Below are positions 59,968 to 64,000 of a stretch of DNA of 64,000 nucleotides, piece by piece. The position numbers and the translations under genes were made by a program. Origin of the DNA: CALNXN01 sp942490645 (GTDB taxonomy: Bacteria; Pseudomonadota; Alphaproteobacteria; Rhodobacterales; Rhodobacteraceae); contig CALNXN010000011.1 of assembly GCA_942490645.1 (NCBI GenBank), positions 62,001-126,000 of the forward strand, in the 5' to 3' direction. Each line of letters opens with the position of its first letter. The stretch's first letter is position 1. The notes beneath the pieces are model-generated. The model was not told the origin of the DNA. It saw nothing but the letters and a program-made list of their open reading frames with translations, and did not search any database.

Positions 59968-60681
59968 ATGAGCCACATTCGCCCCCCCGCCGAACCTGTT
60001 GAAAACATCGCAGGTCGTGGTGCATCCAAAGATGGGTACGCACCGGGCTTCGGACCGGGAACGTTGATTGCGACGCAGGATGGCGAACTGCCTGTTGAAT
60101 GGCTAGAAACGGGCGACATGTTGTTGACGCGAGATAACGGATTTCGTCCAATCACATGGATTGGACGGTCAAGGCTGACAGCGACACATCTGCGCAGCTG
60201 CCCACAAGACGCACCAGTAGAAATCTCTGCGGCGGAACTTGCACCGGCTTTGCCCACGCATGACCTGATTGTGTCGGGCGGACAGCAGATATTCCTGAAA
60301 GGTCCGGAAACGGAATTGCTATTTGGCGCGGCAGAAGTGTTGGCTCCGGCAATCGCATGGCGGGGGCAGGATGAGAGACAACAGGGCCAGCCAAAAAATG
60401 GAATCACGTTGGTGCACATCATGTGTGAGCAACACCAGATTATCATGGCACAGGGCGCATGGGTCGCCACGCGCCTGCCATCTGAAACAGACCTGCCGCA
60501 TCTGGATTTGCAAAGCCAACGCAGACTTCAAGCTTGGGATCAGGAATCAGACACCAGCAGCCCCGCAGTACGTCTTTGCCTGACAGTCGATGAAGGGCGT
60601 GTTGTTTTGGATAGTATCCGCAAGCAGCGCGATTTGGTCCGCGATGAACGATCCTTTTCCCACCGTCGCGGTGCGGCGTGA
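59968..60681 (+). CDS. Hint-domain protein lacking the catalytic cysteine
   Basis: 237 residues from ATG 59968 (GGAG 6 bases upstream). Residues about 25-170 follow the Hint_2 pattern common in Rhodobacterales: GFGPGTLIATQDGELPVEWL, ETGDMLLTRDNGFRPITWIG, later LPTHDLIVSGGQQIFLKG and GITLVHIMCEQHQIIMAQG. Active Hint domains begin with Cys (CFTPGT...); here that position is Gly27 (GGC at 60046-60048), so self-splicing or autocleavage by the usual route is not expected. No signal peptide or RTX repeats are seen. Role unknown. Confidence 0.8.
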   Translation: MSHIRPPAEPVENIAGRGASKDGYAPGFGPGTLIATQDGELPVEWLETGDMLLTRDNGFRPITWIGRSRLTATHLRSCPQDAPVEISAAELAPALPTHDLIVSGGQQIFLKGPETELLFGAAEVLAPAIAWRGQDERQQGQPKNGITLVHIMCEQHQIIMAQGAWVATRLPSETDLPHLDLQSQRRLQAWDQESDTSSPAVRLCLTVDEGRVVLDSIRKQRDLVRDERSFSHRRGAA

Positions 60682-60734
60682 CAAAGCGCAAAATCCGGGT
60701 CGCATTGGTGAGCGCGACTGCCTAAGTTCGGGGC

Positions 60735-61598
60735 ATGACACATCTTGCTCCACTCCCCGACGACAGTGCCAACGATTACCATTATCACGTCGTGCGGCGC
60801 GCGATTGACCTGATTGACGCGTCTCAAGATCCGCTGTCGCTGGATGATCTGGCGGCAGAGATGGGGATGAGTGCCGCGCATTTCCAACGGGTGTTTTCAC
60901 GCTGGGTTGGCGTTTCGCCCAAGCGATATCAACAATACCTCACGCTTGGGCATGCCAAGTCCTTGCTGCGTGATCGGTTCACAACGCTGGATGCCTCTCT
61001 CGCGTTGGGCCTTTCTGGCAGCGGGCGATTGCATGATCTTTTTGTAAGGTGGGAGGCCATGAGCCCGGGAGAGTTTGCGCGCTCCGGTGCCGGGTTGACG
61101 ATTTATTGGGGCTGGTTTGAAAGCCCCTTCGGCCCTGCCATCGTGATGGGCACTGACAAGGGGATCTGCGGCATGGGCTTCGCCGCTGAGATGGGTGAAG
61201 CCGCCGCGATGGAGGACTTGCGTTGCCGCTGGCCTCAAGCCGATTTTGTCGAAGACCCCATGCGATTGCGGCCTTGGGTGTTGACGGCATTCGGTGCAGG
61301 CGGGGGTACTTTGGACAAGGCGCCTCTTTTCCTGATCGGAGCACCTTTTCAACTCAAGGTATGGGAGGCTTTGCTAAGCATTCCGTCCGGTCACGTCACA
61401 ACCTATTCGGAAATCGCAGACGCCATTGGCAACCCGAAAGCCGTACGCGCCGTCGGAACTGCCGTGGGGCGCAACCCGATTTCATGGTTGATTCCGTGCC
61501 ATCGTGCGTTGCGTAAATCTGGCGGACTGGGCGGCTACCATTGGGGGTTGCCGATGAAACGCGCGATGCTAGCCTACGAATCCGCGCGCACCGGCTAA
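60735..61598 (+). CDS. AraC-type HTH fused to O6-methylguanine-DNA methyltransferase (Ada-like)
   Basis: 287 residues. The N-terminal about 100 residues are an AraC helix-turn-helix (SLDDLAAEMGMSAAHFQRVF, SPKRYQQYLTLGHAKSLL). The C-terminal domain is the suicide methyltransferase (FQLKVWEALLSIPSGHVTTY, SEIADAIGNPKAVRAVGTAV, SWLIPCHRALRKSG with active-site Cys in PCHR). The Zn-binding methylphosphotriester domain of full Ada is missing, so sensing must differ. Repairs O6-alkylguanine and may regulate repair genes. Confidence 0.94.
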   Translation: MTHLAPLPDDSANDYHYHVVRRAIDLIDASQDPLSLDDLAAEMGMSAAHFQRVFSRWVGVSPKRYQQYLTLGHAKSLLRDRFTTLDASLALGLSGSGRLHDLFVRWEAMSPGEFARSGAGLTIYWGWFESPFGPAIVMGTDKGICGMGFAAEMGEAAAMEDLRCRWPQADFVEDPMRLRPWVLTAFGAGGGTLDKAPLFLIGAPFQLKVWEALLSIPSGHVTTYSEIADAIGNPKAVRAVGTAVGRNPISWLIPCHRALRKSGGLGGYHWGLPMKRAMLAYESARTG

Positions 61599-61726
61599 GC
61601 CGCGATTGGGCAAGATACTGCCGATGCAAATTTCCCCGTGTGTTGCGTCAGATCGCGGTGCATATATTAGGTACCGTTAAATAGACGCTTCGCCCGAACG
61701 GAGCCGCGTTACAAAGGCAGTACGAT

Positions 61727-62392
61727 ATGACACGTATAAAATCCCCACTTCTGATTGCTATGGCAAGTGCTTTGGCTCTGACAGCCTGCACGGATCCCTC
61801 GCAACTGGGCGGGAATTCCAACAATCCCAATACACAAACCGGTGCCTTGATTGGTGCGGGTGCCGGCGCACTTCTGGGCGCGCTGTCCAAAGGCGATGGA
61901 AATCGCGGAGACGCCGCGTTGCAAGGCGCCGTGATCGGCGGCGCCATTGGTGCCGGTATCGGTTATTCGCTTGATAAACAGGAAGCAGACCTGCGACGTG
62001 ATCTGGGCAATGACGATGTCACGATCACCAACACCGGTGACCGTCTGATTGTGACCTTGCCGCAAGATATCTTGTTTGCAACTGACAGCTTTGCAGTGCG
62101 TTCCGACTTGCAGCGCGATCTTTATTCTGTCGCGGGCAACTTGCAGGCCTACCCCAATTCGACCATTCAGATCATCGGTCACACCGACAGCGATGGTGAT
62201 GCGGCCTATAACCAGCAATTGTCGGAGCGGCGCGCCAGTGCAGTCTCCGGTGTCTTGCTGAACGCGGGTGTGTCGCCAAACCGTATACAAGCCTTCGGTC
62301 GTGGCGAAAACCAACCTGTGGCGAGCAATCTGACACCGCAGGGCAAGGCGCAAAACCGTCGCGTCGAAATCGTCATCTTGCCCAACGCGTAA
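61727..62392 (+). CDS. OmpA-family outer-membrane lipoprotein (YiaD/YidE-like)
   Basis: 221 residues. The lipobox ALTAC is at residues about 17-21. A glycine-rich hydrophobic stretch follows (GALIGAGAGALLGALS, AVIGGAIGAGIGYSLD), then a C-terminal OmpA domain (IIGHTDSDGDAAYNQQLSER, RASAVSGVLLNAGV, LTPQGKAQNRRVEIVI). It should anchor the outer membrane to peptidoglycan. Standing alone with its own terminator. Confidence 0.94.
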   Translation: MTRIKSPLLIAMASALALTACTDPSQLGGNSNNPNTQTGALIGAGAGALLGALSKGDGNRGDAALQGAVIGGAIGAGIGYSLDKQEADLRRDLGNDDVTITNTGDRLIVTLPQDILFATDSFAVRSDLQRDLYSVAGNLQAYPNSTIQIIGHTDSDGDAAYNQQLSERRASAVSGVLLNAGVSPNRIQAFGRGENQPVASNLTPQGKAQNRRVEIVILPNA

Positions 62393-62416
62393 TCTCCTCG
62401 GTCATACAATCGCTCA

Positions 62417-62452
62417 GAGGCCCGTCGGTTCACGATGGGCCTCTTGCTTTTT
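62417..62452 (+). terminator. Rho-independent terminator
   Basis: GAGGCCC...GGGCCTC (62417-62423 with 62437-62443, partly extended by TCG/CGA inside) is followed by TTGCTTTTT. It lies 25 bp after the OmpA lipoprotein stop. Confidence 0.88.
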
Positions 62453-62509
62453 GACCAAATTGCAACAGGTTGCTTCGCAGGAAATAGCTACGGAAAGAAG
62501 TTCAAAACT

Positions 62510-63052
62510 ATGGCTCAACACGCACTCCTCGGTCTATCCGGGTCGCTTCGTCGGGAAGCGACAAACACCAAGCTGGTGCACGAGGCCGCAAGGCTGTTCG
62601 ACGCGGAATCCTTTACATTGGGCGACTTGAACCTGCCGCTTTATGATGGCGATGCAGAGGAAGAAAACGGCATTCCCGCCGCGGTGCAGCGTTTGGCGGA
62701 TCAGATTGCAGCGGCTGATGCGGTGATCATATCCACGCCTGAGTACAACAAAGGCCCCTCCGGCGTGCTGAAAAACGCGCTGGACTGGGTCAGCCGCACC
62801 AAAGGCGCGCCGTGGTCGGGTAAGCCCGTAGCCGTCATGTCAGCAGCGGCCGGGCGTGCGGGTGGCGAACGTGCTCAACTTGTTTTGCGCAGCTTCATGG
62901 TGGCGTTTCGTCCGCGTATCTTGCAGGGGCCGGAAATCCATCTCGCCAATTCGAGCAACGAGTTTGATGACAACGGGCAGCTTACATCTGAATTCTATAC
63001 ACGTGATCTGACCGATCTGATGACTGCCTTACGCGCCGAAATCCAACGCTAG
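62510..63052 (+). CDS. NAD(P)H-dependent FMN reductase
   Basis: 180-residue flavodoxin-fold reductase using NAD(P)H to reduce FMN, quinones or chromate-like acceptors. LLGLSGSLRREATNTKLVHE is the FMN phosphate loop, ISTPEYNKGPSGVLKNALDW (PEYN) is the family signature, and AAAGRAGGERAQLVLR follows. Start ATG 62510 with AAGAAG upstream. Its stop overlaps the convergent VOC gene by 4 bp. Confidence 0.93.
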   Translation: MAQHALLGLSGSLRREATNTKLVHEAARLFDAESFTLGDLNLPLYDGDAEEENGIPAAVQRLADQIAAADAVIISTPEYNKGPSGVLKNALDWVSRTKGAPWSGKPVAVMSAAAGRAGGERAQLVLRSFMVAFRPRILQGPEIHLANSSNEFDDNGQLTSEFYTRDLTDLMTALRAEIQR

Positions 63053-63465
63053 TCCGCAGGGACGGACACTTCGACCAGGTTGCCGTCGGGATCACGAAAG
63101 TAAACGGACGTGATACGCCCTTTGGCGCCAGTGCGTGGTACTGGACCTTCTTCAATCGCGACCTGATGTGTGTTCAGATGGTCAATCCAGTCCCGGATCG
63201 GAGCATCGGTCAAAAAGCACAAGTCCGCAGTGCCGGGGGCGGCATTGACAGCGTTGGGCTGAATTTCACGCCCCTTTTGATGCAGGTTGATTTTGCTTTG
63301 CCCAAAGTTCAGCGCCCACCGTCGGACACCATCAGCGCCATCGAACTGCTCTCCACGCATCCCGAGAACCTGTGTGTAGAACCGCACGGTGTCGGGAATG
63401 CTACTGACGGTCAGCACAAGGTGGTCAATCGCGCGCACACGGCACTGAATTTGGGATTGCTGCAT
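63049..63465 (-). CDS. VOC-family (glyoxalase/bleomycin resistance-like) protein
   Basis: 138 residues with two beta-alpha-beta units: VRAIDHLVLTVSSIPDTVRF (first His ligand), then YTQVLGMRG and VYFRDPDGNLVEVSVP (final Glu ligand). It resembles VOC proteins often called virulence-like or biphenyl-dioxygenase-like; substrate unknown. Start ATG 63465 (MQQSQIQ); the longer upstream reading is not protein-like. Confidence 0.88.
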   Translation of the reverse strand: MQQSQIQCRVRAIDHLVLTVSSIPDTVRFYTQVLGMRGEQFDGADGVRRWALNFGQSKINLHQKGREIQPNAVNAAPGTADLCFLTDAPIRDWIDHLNTHQVAIEEGPVPRTGAKGRITSVYFRDPDGNLVEVSVPAD

Positions 63466-63492
63466 GTCTGGTGACCTTGATAAGCAGGTTGC

Positions 63493-64000
63493 ATGACACA
63501 CAATGGCGTGCCCCCTAAGATAAGTCAAAACGATGAAATGGATCCGGCGCGCGCGGCGGCATTCGAGGTTACACTTGGGACTGAGCCAAGTGTTGAAGCG
63601 GGCACCCCACTGCCGCCATTCTTTCACCAACTCTATTTTTGGACACCGCAACCGCCAAATGCTTTGGGGCGTGATGGGCACCCCAAAGTTGGTGGGTTGA
63701 TCCCCAACATGGGGCTTCCAAGACGCATGTGGGCCGGTGGACGCCTGACGTTCGAAGCGCCACTCTTGGCCGGGCAACTTGCGACAAAGACAAGCATTTG
63801 CGAAAACCACGTGCGCAAAGAAGGTCGTACCGGGCCGCTCGGGCTGGTGACATTACGCCATGAGATGCGCCAGAACGGTAAGCTGTGCCTGACCGAATGG
63901 CAGGATCTGGTCTACCGCGAGGATCCGACGCCCGATGCCCCGCGTGCGGTCGCACCTGTCGCGCGTGACGACGAAGAAGAAAGCATGGACGTCTCATTTG
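63493..64000 (+). CDS. MaoC/FAS1-like acyl dehydratase, cut by the window end
   Basis: First 169 codons of a hotdog-fold dehydratase. FHQLYFWTPQPPNALGRDGH, GLIPNMGLPRRMWAGGRL, FEAPLLAGQLAT, and LVTLRHEMRQNGKLCLTEWQ DLVYRE match the N-terminal half of the HTD2/FAS1-like group. In Rhodobacterales members include mesaconyl-C4-CoA hydratase. Whether this is that enzyme needs the missing C-terminus. Divergent from the VOC gene, 27 bp between starts. Confidence 0.85.
   Translation, partial: MTHNGVPPKISQNDEMDPARAAAFEVTLGTEPSVEAGTPLPPFFHQLYFWTPQPPNALGRDGHPKVGGLIPNMGLPRRMWAGGRLTFEAPLLAGQLATKTSICENHVRKEGRTGPLGLVTLRHEMRQNGKLCLTEWQDLVYREDPTPDAPRAVAPVARDDEEESMDVSF

Overview
The window looks like a chromosomal segment of a Roseobacter-group alphaproteobacterium (Rhodobacterales). 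The basis is the mix of genes: a GlnK-AmtB pair, a GT14/DUF5928-type glycosyltransferase beside a sulfotransferase, a lone phnM, an MlaA-MlaC pair, Hint-domain and RTX proteins, and many 4-bp ATGA/GTGA gene overlaps. These are family-level recognitions from reading the translations; no database search was run.

Layout. (1) 1-1.0 kb: 3'-truncated gap on the minus strand. (2) 1.1-12.9 kb: a surface-polysaccharide locus. Minus-strand genes are an ABC-2 export permease (KpsM type), an SDR epimerase, a C-methyltransferase and a glycosyltransferase. Divergent plus-strand genes are KpsE-type and KpsT-type export proteins, a GT2 enzyme, a GT2-methyltransferase fusion, a DUF707-like glycosyltransferase, a sulfotransferase, and a frameshifted FkbM methyltransferase. 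(3) 12.9-16.2 kb: a large RTX calcium-binding protein with about 113-residue super-repeats. (4) 16.8-20.1 kb: the dTDP-L-rhamnose operon rfbC-rfbB-rfbD-rfbA. (5) 20.1-24.5 kb: a decayed accessory scar. It holds a ParB-like gene with a nonsense codon cut off by an IS3-family copy, a second IS3-family copy of opposite orientation abutting the first, a 5'-truncated betaine-type ABC permease, small ORFs and gene tails.

(6) 24.5-30.7 kb: phnM, a HIT protein, a Branch-type glycosyltransferase, a family-2 sulfotransferase, a LacI regulator, an untranslated segment with RNA-like hairpins, and smpB. (7) 30.7-45.8 kb: sulfurtransferase and aromatic aminotransferase, glnK-amtB, a class A penicillin-binding protein, a LuxR-type regulator, mlaA-mlaC, a type I secretion ATPase/adaptor pair, RidA, GDPD, a FemAB-like acyltransferase and pterin dehydratase. 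(8) 45.9-64 kb: mainly housekeeping genes (peroxiredoxin, flavoprotein reductase, rsmD, map, sfsA, CinA-like, OmpA-like, LysR, FadH-like, rppH, adenosine-kinase-like, nth, a Hint protein, an AraC-Ogt fusion, an OmpA lipoprotein, FMN reductase, a VOC protein, and a 3'-truncated dehydratase).

How it fits together (inference): rhamnose synthesis, two glycan-directed sulfotransferases, the Kps-like exporter and a type I secreted RTX protein together suggest a sulfated, rhamnose-containing surface polysaccharide with a Ca2+-binding protein partner. The RTX protein could leave through the PrtD/HlyD-like pair at 40-43 kb. The strongest candidates for something little described are the RTX super-repeat protein in the capsule locus, the GT-methyltransferase fusion, the Hint protein lacking its catalytic cysteine, and the alternative-hairpin segment upstream of smpB.
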